The translations under genes and the position numbers were made by a program. From Lingula anatina (taxonomy: Eukaryota > Brachiopoda > Lingulata > Lingulida > Lingulidae), in NCBI RefSeq assembly GCF_001039355.2, contig NW_019775502.1, positions 333,895 through 397,894 on the forward strand: a stretch of 64,000 bases of DNA, given 5' to 3'. Positions 1 to 12,600 of this stretch are shown here, piece after piece (the stretch's first letter is position 1; each line of letters starts with the position of its first letter). The notes below the pieces were generated by a model, which saw only the letters and a program-made list of their open reading frames with translations, was not told the origin of the DNA and searched no databases.

Positions 1-2325
1 GACAGCCAGTTCAGTATAACAACAGGAGAGTCCTGCAGGGCACTCAGCTCACCATCACCTCTGTGACTACCTCAGACCAGGGCAACTATACCTGCACTGC
101 AACTAACAAAGCTGGCTCTAAACAAAGCACTGGGAGTCTCAGGATTCAAGGTAGGTCTCATAATTTTGGGAGAGGTCTCAGGATTCAAGGTAGGTCTCAT
201 AATCTATGGGAGAAGTCTCAGGATTCATGGTAGATCTTATAATTCATGATAGGCTTCATAATTCATGGTATGCCTCAGGATTCAAGGTAGGTTTCATAAT
301 TAATGGGAGGCCACAGGATTCATGGTATGTCTCATAATTTATGGGAGGTCTCATAATCTAAGGGTGGTCTCAGTATTCTTTTTGTACCTAAATCTGCAAT
401 TTTTCACTTCTTTATTGGTTACATGCCATTAAACTTATTCTGATTGTTTATGTTTGATACAGTTTAAATTTTACCATTCCCTTAATTCATAATATTTTTA
501 ACAAAACAGTTTATTTCTCATCTTCAAAAGAGCACCAAAAACAAGATGTTTTAACAGCATATTATCCAGAATGCTTTTAATTTCTACAAAGTTTTACTTA
601 GTCAAAACCAAGGTATAAATTTATAACAATCTTTTTTTATAGTACCCCCTACCTTCACCAGCTACCCAGTGGACCTGGCGGTCAATAAGTCTGACCGGCT
701 GGTCATCCCATGCCAAGTGTCTGGAGTGCCAGAGCCTGTCATATCCTGGAGCTTTAATGTAAGTGCCTAGGTGTGGTCATGTTTTGTTATCATGATAGAT
801 TTAGTACATGTTTTACCTAGAATTAAAAGTTTCATATTTAATGGTGTAGTTATGTAATTGGATATTATTATATAATTTGTTTATGGGTAAATTTATTAAA
901 ATGAATGTTGTTATAGAAATAGTGATGGGATTTAGGAAATTTTGAATTATGTTTTAGACTTATACTTGCTGTAGATCATAGCAGTTGTCCTTGATATACT
1001 ATTTTCAATGGTTCTAGTGAACGTCATTCATTTTTCATGGCAAAATATTTTTAAAACCAATTATAATTTATTTTTTTCTATCCCATATGCCTCAAACTAA
1101 CAAACACTATATATAATATCAATAAAAACATTTGTTGCCTTTAATTATTTTGATAATATCAAACTTAAATTTACAAAGAGAAATTATAATGGCTTTAAAG
1201 CATCAATATTGTAACATAAATTATAAAAACATTATAATAGCATTTATAAGACAATTAATGCCATTAACACTCTCCTCTAACTAACAGAATTTTTCAGAGA
1301 GTGAATTTATGGGATGCATAAAAAACTTGAGCAAATATTGCTCACAATTGTTGAAGACCTTCAGTACCAAGTCATTTTTACAATTATAATTTTTGTAACC
1401 TCCTAGCTTTTGCACAGATGATATAAATCTAGAACTGCCATTTATATTATGATTCCATCTTTCAGGGGCACGCTCAGCTACCAAACGGTGTATCATTATC
1501 TGCAGACAAGATGGCCCTAACCATCGCCTCAGTCGATGAAGTGCATGATGGGACATTCACATGTATGGCAGACAATGGTGTGGGAACCAGACGGCATTCT
1601 GGAACAATTTTCGTACAAGGTAAAAATAACTATGATTTGTCTCGCACTGAATGTACATTTACAGGGAAATTTTTAAAATGTACATTCATAAACAAATAAA
1701 CCCTAGGACTCTTGTTTTCCAGTTTCAGTATCCACTGTTTTTAAAGGCAAAATACAGGCAGGTTCATATTGAATTATTTCTCTCTGATCAGTGTTTTGAA
1801 AAATACTATATGGATATTAGTACATTATATATTAAAATATATTTTCAGTCCAGCCCACCATATCTCACATAGAGGGCAGGACCATAGTGGGACGTGGCAA
1901 AGATCTGACCTTGACCTGTGTTGCCGTGGGAACCCCAGCACCAAGCTATACCTGGTACCACAGGGGTACCCTGCTGGCACCAGTCAGTAACAACAGGATC
2001 CTGTTCCCCTCTGTTAACTCGGTGCTTGTGAAATATGTTACACAGAATGACTCTGGTATGTAGTACTGGCACATGTATCTCTGTCTGCAAAATGTTCTTT
2101 TGTTTATTTATTTATTTCTGAATTAATTTTTAAATTATTCATTTTGGATTATCTGATAAATAGGCAAGTCTTTATAAACCTCTTGACTTGCAGATCCATA
2201 CAAATCAATAATTTTATTATTCAGTCAATAATTATATCTTGTGTTTTTCATCCCAGGTGTGTACAGCTGTCAGACACAGAATGCTGCAGGGACGTCCATA
2301 CACAGTGTCCATGTTTACATCAGAG
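1..2325 (+). other. Ig-domain exons of the receptor
   Basis: Five exons encode the Ig part. 1-150 gives the C-terminal half of one Ig domain (SDQGNYTCTATNKAG, the DxGxYxC signature). 643-758 plus 1466-1619 give a complete domain with the first Cys in VIPCQV, the core Trp in ISWSFN and the second Cys in GTFTCMADNG. 1849-2055 plus 2257-2325 give another with LTLTCVA, YTWYHR and GVYSCQTQNAAG. Domain-internal introns occur at the same place in the last two, as expected for tandem duplication. All junctions between domains are phase 1. Confidence 0.85.
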
Positions 2326-3555
2326 GTATGTAACAGATGTCAGATGTACATGTAAAATAATATAAGGAAGTGTTTGTATATTGTAACAGTTATAAATTTA
2401 ATGGTGATTTCTGATGTCATAGGTGTGGCCTTGGATTCAGATTAATTTTGAAATTTATTTTGAATTTATGTTGGTTGTATTTCATTAAAAATATTGCTGA
2501 ATATTTGGGTTAAAGTTAAAAGATATTGAATTTGAAGAAATGATGTGCATGTGTTTATCATATAGTGAGAGAGTATATTGTCTGTATATTGTTTGTAATT
2601 CCAGATCCTCCAAGGCCACCTGTCTTACAGTCAGCCGTGCCGGTGTCTCCTAATTCCGTCAACCTCACCTGGGTGCCAGTGCAGCAAGACACAAATAATG
2701 ACGTGTCCTTTTTTGTGGTACAGTACAGAGAAAAGTAAGTATGATGCATGCATGTCAGGTCCATAAATAGTACAATAGTCACAGCTATATGTAGTTCTAG
2801 GCCAGAGAGGGCAGGACATTTTTATTTTTATCAAAACATAGAAAGATAGTTTATATTAGTGCATTTCTAATTGTTAAATGGTAAATTTGACTTCAGAAAG
2901 CCCCTGTTTAAGCTGTTTTTCTCATGAAATGGACATAAGGAGTAATCATTGTGAAGTCTTACCATGATTAGAGATGGCAATTAATTTTGTTTGATGGCCA
3001 GGATACAGTTATTTTCAAAATGAATGGTAAATTTCAACCCCAAAGCTGTTTTTATGAAAAGGATATTGCCAACATATTGATATATGAAATCTCTTGCAGT
3101 TTTGGCAACATTGTTGTTTTAATTTTGGTGTGCATTTTTTTTCTCACCAGAGTCAAAGCAGATTACATAACATTCCATCACAAGGTGTCAGCACCAGCAG
3201 TTTCCTATGAACTATTTGGTCTATCAGCAGGGACAGAATATTTTGTGCGGGTACTGGCAGAAAATGAAATAGGCACTGGAGATCCCAGCAACTCTTTACT
3301 TGTGAAGACATTTGAAACTGGTAAAAAATATAAGACAAAAGATCAGTTGCAAGAATATTGGCAGACGGTCATCTCAAATTTTACACACAGCAAATATAAA
3401 TCATTAAATTCCTTTAACAATAATTTTAAATGTCTCAGAAATTACTGTTCATACTAAAATTGTGTAAATTTGGTATTGGTATAGAGCATAGATCTGTGTC
3501 AGTCATCTTTGAACTTTTATTGTATGACCCCACACACAAGCACACATGCACTTGT

Positions 3556-3628
<73 letters not shown>

Positions 3629-6600
3629 GTTCTTAGCATCCTTGGTCTGACAGTGAATATGAACAATCATTTCTTTGCATCATTGTTATTTTATTGTAAT
3701 ACATCTCAAACACCAGCTAGGTGCCTACAGTGCAACAGAACACAGATATTCAGAAGTCTTTTATAGCTAATTAAATCTCCATTGTAACTATGATGGCATT
3801 TACAATCTTTTAACCCATTTCAGCCCCATCGGAGCCACGCAACTTCTACATTACTTCCATCCAAGCAAACTCCATCAGTCTTTCCTGGGAGATTCCGTCC
3901 ACCAAGAGTGGTCAGATCAAGTACTACCAAGTCCACTACAAACCAGCCAATGACACAGAGGCTGAGTACACCGTAGATGAGATAGGTGAGCCACAGCCAG
4001 CCACTCACACATACACCATCACGGGATTGAGGCCTTATACATGGTATGAAGTCCGAGTGAGAGCAGCCACAGTGGAGGGTGGTGTCAAACTGTGGGGAAA
4101 CTTCACTGCTCTTTTACATGGACAGACTCTCCAAGCAGGTACGTGTAGTCATGGCTGTTATATTTCTTATTCTAACTGGTATACATTTATACTGTATAGT
4201 TGAAATCCCTTTTTGTACAAATTTTAATGTCTTAACAATAGGACTTAATTGATAAGTTGGTATTTTTTAGAAACTTTTTTGGTCTATTTTAATCCAAAAT
4301 GTTCTACTTCTCTTTAATAAAATACTCACTACCATACCCATTAGTCTATTACATAAACAATTTCTTACCTCACATTTTTGTGAATGACAAGCAAAGCTGC
4401 AGTGTTTGTCAAATTAATTAAATAAATAATAATATAATTTGTGGATTTTTTTAATCCCCCAGTCCCCAGTGCCCCAGTGACTGGCCTGAGAGCCCTGGCC
4501 ATATCCAGCACCACCATACAAGTATCCTGGAATGTAAGACAAAGCTGCTGGCTTTTACACCATCAGTGGCTAACAAATTGTCCTTGAATTATAAAAAAGG
4601 TTATCTTAGAGTTGAACAGGATTTGAAGTTCAGTGGAAATCAAACTTTGTGATCAGCTAATGACTGTCTTTAGAAATATGTTGGACATTCCCTTAAAGGT
4701 TAGCCTGGGGACTATTTTGATATAACAAGGGACACGCAAAACTTGCTTCAGAATATTACTACTTGGTGGACAGATATTTAATTTTGTCTCCCCAGGATAA
4801 TATGATTATCTTGCTTCAATGAACTGCTGATTTTAATTTATTAATCCTTGTTTTACTCACAGCCAATAGGAAAAGCGGATAGAAATGGACCAATTACACA
4901 CTACAGAATCACATATGCAGAGGTCAACACCGTGGCAACCTTCAACTTGACAACCACTGAAACATCAGCTACCATAGCAACCAACCTGTTACCATGGAGA
5001 TCTTATAGCATCAGCATCATAGCATATAATGTCATAGGTGCAAGTCCTAAAAGTGCAGCGGTAGAAGTGAGGACTCTGCCGTCTGCCCCTGCAGGAAGTC
5101 CCAGGCAGATATCACTGACTGCACTCAGTTCTACCTCCATTCAGGTCATGTGGCAGGTATGTCCACTTTTACAGCTCAGAATATTTGTACCCAAAATTCC
5201 AAATAAAAATGGACCCAACTGCAGACATTTGAATATATGTACGTAAATAGACAATTACTCTGCACCAGACACAAGCGATTAACATTGTGCATCTTTTAAT
5301 GATGATTTGTTCTCGTTTTCCTATTTGCAGTGCTGTTTATTCACAAATCCCGATCCTCACTTTTTTTCATACAAGCTATATGCAGCTTTTCATCTTGCAC
5401 ACCAATGGGCACAATATGAGCAAAAAAAATATTTCCAACGTTAACTTTAGACCAGTTACTGTACTTTCTCTCTTTTGCAGCCTGTGGAACACAGCAAACA
5501 AAATGGAGAGATCTCAGGGTACAAGTTGTATGTTGTCACACAGAACACCTCGGAACCCAGGGTGATCACAGTGACTGGGAAGGATACACTGGCTGCTAAC
5601 ATTAGGTACTATTCTGATACACACAACTGCCTAACTTCTCTGAATTTATGTTCTGTATTGCATACTTTTTCCTACATCTCTCTGGTAAGTTAGTAATATT
5701 AAGGTAATTACTCACTTAGAAGAAAATTTATTGATATAACCTAAAACAATGTTTGGCTGATGAAATTGCATGGTATGAGAGAGAAGGATGATTTTTCACT
5801 CTGTATGGTTGATAATGCATTTAAGACATATCTGTTCTTTTGAATATTCTAGCAACCTGCAGGTCTGGACCACCTATAGTGTCAGTGTATCAGCGTACAC
5901 ACATGGTGTGACCCCTGAGGAGGGGCCGGTGTCTGCAGCTTACACCATCAGAACCAAAGAGGGGCGTAAGTATGTTAGGAATGAGGGCAGTTAGTGAAAG
6001 CTGGGCGAGAGTGTTAATTGTACCTGTAGATACTACTGCACCCATCTCCAGATTGTATGTAAAATATAGGTGTGCTTCAATTGCCCAAGTTGATTATGTA
6101 TATACAACTCAATGACTTCCACCAGGATTACAAGAATATGTGCTTGGGACAGTTAGTCTACACCTTATGTTTTCAAAGTCATTTGCAGTAAAATAATCAT
6201 ACCACAGATGGCAGTACTCCAAGTGACCCACACTGTGTATATCTGGTTATATTGTAAACTTAGTCATCTGCAGTTTGAGTAAATTCACTGCTTTTACATG
6301 GTATATGAGGGAGAGCATGTGTTGGTCTTGGGGGGAAACTTTAGGGTTACGAACAATACTGAACTAAGTGTTTTGGGTTGAGTGGACTCACCTTCAGCAC
6401 CCTGAGCCCTAATATGAAGACATCTCACTGTGTATTAACTGGATTATGTCACCTTGCCCTCTTACTTTCTCTCACTTCCAGGGCCAGGACCAGTAGAGGG
6501 TCTCACAGCCACAGCAGGCAGCTACATGGTGGAACTGTCATGGCAGCCACCACCTGAAGCACGAGGAATTATATCTCAGTATGTCATCACATATTATGGC

Positions 6601-9600
6601 ATACCTATTACTACCACCACAACCACAACAACTACTACTACTACTACTACTACTACTGCCAGTGCTACTACTGCTTTTAATACAACAGATGGGAATGAAA
6701 CTATATCTGACAATGGGATGAACATTTCACTGACAGTGAGCACCACAGGTAAAAGGCATTTATATTTATCAAATGTAAAGAAGTATTTTTGTTACATGTT
6801 TCTTAGTGGTATTCCCCAGGCTTTTTCCAGGCCAGGCATGATTCATGTCCAGCTTCAAGCTTTTTTTTTCTTTTTTTTTGTAAACTGTCAATATGTAGCC
6901 TTATATTCTTGCTAGCTTTGGTGCCACAAATGAGGAGAGTTGATGTTTTGAGCAGTGGCATTTTAACACCTTAAAGAAATAGAAGTTGTTAGTCATTCAG
7001 TTATTGATACTATGCATGGAGAAGTAGGTGCTTAGCATTAAAACTGTAAGATTATGATATATTTTGATTAAAAACCACCCTAATTACTGTAACAAAGAAA
7101 AGTAGAAATATGGAAAAAATTGATATTATGCTTTTCACAAATGCTTGCAGGGCCACATATAATATAACAATCCCAAATTTAAAACATTCTTTGCATCCTT
7201 TTGAGTCAACTAACAATAAAATTATGATTAAATTTTTAATTTTACAGAATCTCAGAGACTTCTCCAGAAAAGAGACGTGGAGCAGTTGAACACGTCTGTC
7301 TCTATCAGCACACCTAACACCAGTATTACAATAAGCCTTCTTCAGGCTAACACCAGGTACACCTTCAGTGTTCTGGCTCAAACTGGGGGTGGCCTAGGAC
7401 AGACAGCTGCAGAAGTCACGGTGGAGACCTGTAAGTGCCTTTAGTTATTGAATCACGCTTCCAAATCTATAATATATTTTGTATAGCTACTAGTAAGAGG
7501 CTTAGAAAAGACCATTCAGTCTGTTTGTGTGGTCATATAACTGTACATATGGGAACACCTTATAGAATAATGAGTTGTTATTTGAAAACCTTTATATCAT
7601 CTACATGTAATATTTTTGAGAACATAAACAGTGTGTTAAAATCGTTTGGAAAATCAACTAATTATATGTAACTTTATAATATGTAAATATAAGATACCTC
7701 TATAGCTTCTGTATTGTGTTCCAGTGCCCCCAACCCCTGCCCCCACCATCCCCACCAGTGCACCCCCCACTACCCCACCTAGCACCACCACCACACAGCT
7801 ACAGAGAGGCACCCCACCTACCCCAGCCCCTCTGCTGGACCCACGGTACCTGCCATATGTGATAGGGGGCGCTGTTGCTGTCTTCATCCTCATTGTGGTG
7901 GTGGTGATCCTGATTGCTTGCTGTTGTAGAAGGAAGAGAAGAAGGAAGGACTCTGGAAGCAGATACTGTGAGTAGAATGAAGGGTTTTATTTTCTGGATG
8001 AGGGTTTTGGTTTGACTCTGGTTAAGAAAATTGCATTCAATTTGACATTCTGAAGGTAGACTTTTGTGAAACTCAATTTTAGACTAATACTTGGCTGTAT
8101 GGCAACGAACAGCAATACAATTAGGTCATTAAATGGAAATGCATGATTTATACCCCTAAGAAACTGTTAATCCTTTTTTATTGGTGGATTCAGGCTTTTA
8201 CGTGATTTATCATTTTCAGAAACAGCACGACATTGTTAAAAATATGCACTTTCTGACAGGAAGTCAACTAAAATTTTGCAAGACATTTAATTAAGCAATG
8301 AGTACTACCAACAAAATATTTTGGCAGAAAAAATAATAAATTATTATTCAAGTAAATATTTTAGGTAAAAAAATGTGTTCGTATTTTATTCCATTACTCA
8401 CTCACGTCTTATATAAAATACATTAGAAATAGTCCTGTGGGGCTCAAAGTGTGCCTTTTCTTGAGAGAAACTGGGTAATTAATAATTTATTTGTAAATGG
8501 CAGTTGGGGGCCCACCCTGCCATGTCTAGCTATGGCTACACACTGTTTACTGTAGTGAATAGTCCCTCAGTCAATCTGGTCTCTGTTTTCCAGTCATCCC
8601 TCCCAGCACAGCCAGGAACATGGACATGCAGCTGGAGGTCCATAGTCCTGAGAGACCAGGCAATATGAATGGGCAGACCAGGCCACAACATATGCTGTGG
8701 GAGGACTCCTCTGATACTGACCATACTCCTGACCCTTACAGGTGAGGTGATATGAAATGGACCACATCCATGACCTTTATAGGTGTGATCATAAGGCATT
8801 GACCTTACACGTACCCCCGCCCCCTCACAGATGTGATAAATAAATTAATATGATGCTGACTGTACTCTTGTCCCTCATGGCAGTGATAATGTAATACAGA
8901 CCATGCCTGTCCCTCACAGCTTTGGTAATGTGATACTGACCATACCCCTGTTCCTCACCACAGTGATAATGTGATACTAACCATACCCCTGTTCCTTACT
9001 ACAGTGTTAATGTGATACTGACCATACCCCTGTTCCTCACCACAGTGATAATGTGATACAAACCATACCCCTGTTCCTCACTACAGTGATAATGTGATAC
9101 TGACCATACCCCTGTTCCTCACCACAGTGTTAATGTGATACTGACCATACCCCTGTTCCTCATAGCAGTGAAAATGATAATGATAATTAGATTGACCATG
9201 TCCTGTTATGATGATACTAGCTTTTAAAATATATATATATATATATACATTTTATAACTATAACTAGGTGGGCTATATATTATTTATATATTAATTAATA
9301 ATTATTATATTTACCAGTATATATTTATGTCTCATAATGTGCCTGGCTACCTATCTATCTGTCTGTCTGCCCTTCATTTATCTGTTAATCTTACAATGTA
9401 CTCTGTGTGCGTGAATATCAGGCTTCGTTCACATGAAAAATCTATTTTTTAAAAATCTGTTTTCTATTCACGGTATCTTGTGATCATGGTCTGTGCCCTG
9501 AATACCCTGCGGCGTAATTACTGGCAGCGCAATTACTGGCAGCGCGAGCCAGTTACTTCCGAAGCTGTAATTAATTCTCGGCTGTGCTCGGAGTGATCAC

Positions 9601-12600
9601 AAGATACCGCGAATAGAAAATAGATTTTTAGAAAATAGATTTTTCATGTGAACGGAGTCTCAGATCCATCTTATTCTAAATCTTTTATCCATTACTCATT
9701 TAATTTATCTTCATTTGATTCCCTCATTCTATCTCTTATTAGTTTGTTTCAAGTTGTGTGTTTGTAATCAATTTGTTTACCTATTACCAACCATTTTTGC
9801 ACAATCAACAGAATTTTGTTTATAATTTTTATCATAAATAATAAGGGTTGTTTGTTTGTTTGTCCAATATATAGTATGCTGTTATTGTTTTAAGTAAAGC
9901 CAAAATAGATACTCACGCCATACCAAAATATGTTATTGTAAATACGGCGTTTGACATAAACACGCTATTAGTGAAAAATGGACAGGATTATTACAATCAG
10001 CATGTGAAGGTAAACATGAAGTCCCAGTAACTTATATAACAGTAACCTGGCTGCTTATCTTATCTCTGCATTCTGTGCACCATATCTAGGTACAGGGCAA
10101 ACATCTAGGATACATACACATACACACACACACACACGTGGGCGCACATGTGAGAGTGTGCACATATGCACGCACACATACCTGCATACTTGAAAGTGAA
10201 ATAAATGGTTTTATTTCGTTTGTTTAGTTCTGTGTTTGAAAAAATGCTATGAGATGAGCAAGAAAGTGTATAATCAAGCTGACAAATTAGTAAACATAAA
10301 AGATTCCATGTTTTCATGGTAAGCCTTATCTTTTAAGTGCCCCTCACATATAAAACAATTATATTGCATGAAAATTTGTAATGTAGTTTAACATCAAGTC
10401 AGTGTGCAGAAAGGCTCTAAATTGCAAGAAAGGGCATAATATTGAGTTTTATTCCCTCTTTGAGGAGTTAAAACATTGATCTAACATGTGTATTAGTGGT
10501 TTGGTTATAGTACAGTACAAGATGAAACTGCAGTTGGCATGAAGAAAATATATTCTGCTTGATAAAAGCTCATCATTTTGGATTAATTTACACCTGTGAA
10601 GTTTTGCTTTAACTTTCAATATGTTTCATATGTTTATATTTAGATGAGTCATTTATAGATGCCTTCTTATCACTTTATCAGGACTATCCCATCCGAGCCA
10701 GTACAAATACACACATTAGATACTTTCTATATCCACAAATGACTGGTGTGATATGTATTTACTTCCTGCAGACAACTCACATTATAATAGCTTCCTTATC
10801 TGATCTCCTGACTATTTTAACCAGGTCAGTACAAATATACAGCACTTCATGGAGCACGAAGGGTGAGTGTGTGCCTGTGTCTGTACATGTGCGTGTGTAT
10901 ACCTGTATATGTACAGGTACATACGCATACGTGTAGTTGAGTGAATGCCTGCATTTGTGTGCAACATGCATACTGTACCTGAGTTTGTAAATGCACATTT
11001 ACATGTATCTTCACTAACAAAAATACAAATTAATGAATGCTTCCAAGCAGACATCAATGAAGGAAGGCATAGTGTCTATGCATACTAATGTGTTCACTGT
11101 ATTTGGGCCATGGGTGTTCATGGACTGACTACATGTACAGTACCTATGAACCTTGATATGAGACATGACCTGTACATATGAGGAATACAATCCAGTACAA
11201 AGTGGGTTACTTTGTCTCATACTTATCTGAATATATGGGACGTGGTGTTTATAGTACATAGTGGTGATGGTCTTTTGACCTTTTGTAGGTTACGGAGCAG
11301 TCACACATTCCAACAGCCCTCTTCAAGTGGGACGTTAAGTACTACAGAGCAGGAGTCCTCAGTGTTATATGCTGCGCCAAGGGGGAGGATGAAGAGATAT
11401 GTGAGTGTTACAGGATATCAGATGCCTGTCTTATAGCTGTATCTTATATCTGCTGTGATTTCAGGTTTAAATGATTTGATATATACTGTTTATGTACTGT
11501 ATATCTATTTAAATGCATACAGCAAGAAGAAACTGGGAAGTACATGTATGTACAGTAATGATTGTTGTGTGTCATGATCGTGATCTTAATCCTTAATGTC
11601 CTACCGGTAGTTAAAGCAAGGGTTTATACTAACTCCTTGGTTAAATGAGTGTATGCCAGTGATGTGAGAGTATTGTGCAACATAAATTATTGATGACAGC
11701 TAGCTTTCATGGTTTTATTAGCTACAGTGAACAAGAGTCTGAAGTTGATAAATCTTTAGTGTCAGTACCTGTTGTACTAGTACTTGTTTCATTGTTTATA
11801 AAACAATGACAGTAATCCAAACTGGTTTTGTACTGTTTTCAGTAAGGTATAAAATAAGTGTGTGTGGTTGTTAATTTTCAGACCAGCCCCCAGCGTAGGT
11901 CAGGCCTGGACACCATTCACGACCAGACGCCTAGCCTCTCCAATGGATCACATGGTAAGTCACATGATACATGTCTGCTGTTTGCGAGTGCACTCTCATA
12001 AAACTTTGAAAAAGTATCGTTAGAAAAAATTTTGATGATTGAAAAAAACAGAAGATAAAAAGTTTGGCACTGCCTTATATAAACATTATATAGTGTGGAA
12101 ATGAAGGGGAGAGTGTGCATAATTATGTAGTGCATGTGCGTGCACTCACACGTGCGCATGTGTGTGTGTGTGTGTGATTGTGTAAAAGAGAAAAATCATA
12201 CTCTTTGAACTGCATTTGTTTAGTAGTTGTTTTCCTCCAATTTTGTCCCTATAAATCTTAGTGTATTATATCATCTATCCTGACTGTGCAAACTGTGTGT
12301 AACACCTGTATGTATATAAAGCCCAGTAAATAATTATTGTTTAATGTTCCATTTCTGTCCCTCATAGTCAGCGGCATAGTAAACCCTAGCTATAACCTGG
12401 ACATAGAGAACAACCTGGACAGGTCAGGGGCAGGGGTCACCATGAAGGGCAAGGATGTCTCTGCTGGACCTCTAAATGGAGGACCACGACCACAGGTAAT
12501 ACTTGTATGCTCTATTTTAGGTGACACACTTGTTTATTTCTGGGCAGAGATTTATCACTACACCCTCTTTACGTATATTGGTAAGATGTGGGCATTGCAT

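Larger units (their letters stand above)
2605..7430 (+). other. Five FN3-domain exon groups of the receptor
   Basis: FN3-1: 2605-2734 and 3151-3320 (Trp in VNLTWVPV, YFVRVLAENEIG). FN3-2: the single exon 3824-4138 (SISLSWEIP, YEVRVRAATVEG). FN3-3: 4463-4533 and the first half of 4863-5156 (IQVSWN, YSISIIAYNVIG). FN3-4: the rest of 4863-5156 with 5481-5605 and 5853-5965 (IQVMWQ, YSVSVSAYTHG). FN3-5: 6482-6748 and 7248-7430 (VELSWQPPPE, YTFSVLAQTGGG). Exon phases agree throughout. FN3-5 carries a long threonine run between its first strands, described separately. Confidence 0.85.

Noticed and set aside
3559-3622. Dinucleotide run as a possible CRISPR-like or coding repeat
   Set aside because: Simple (CA)n microsatellite. 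No CRISPR arrays exist in this eukaryotic window; the tandem arrays have no unique spacers.
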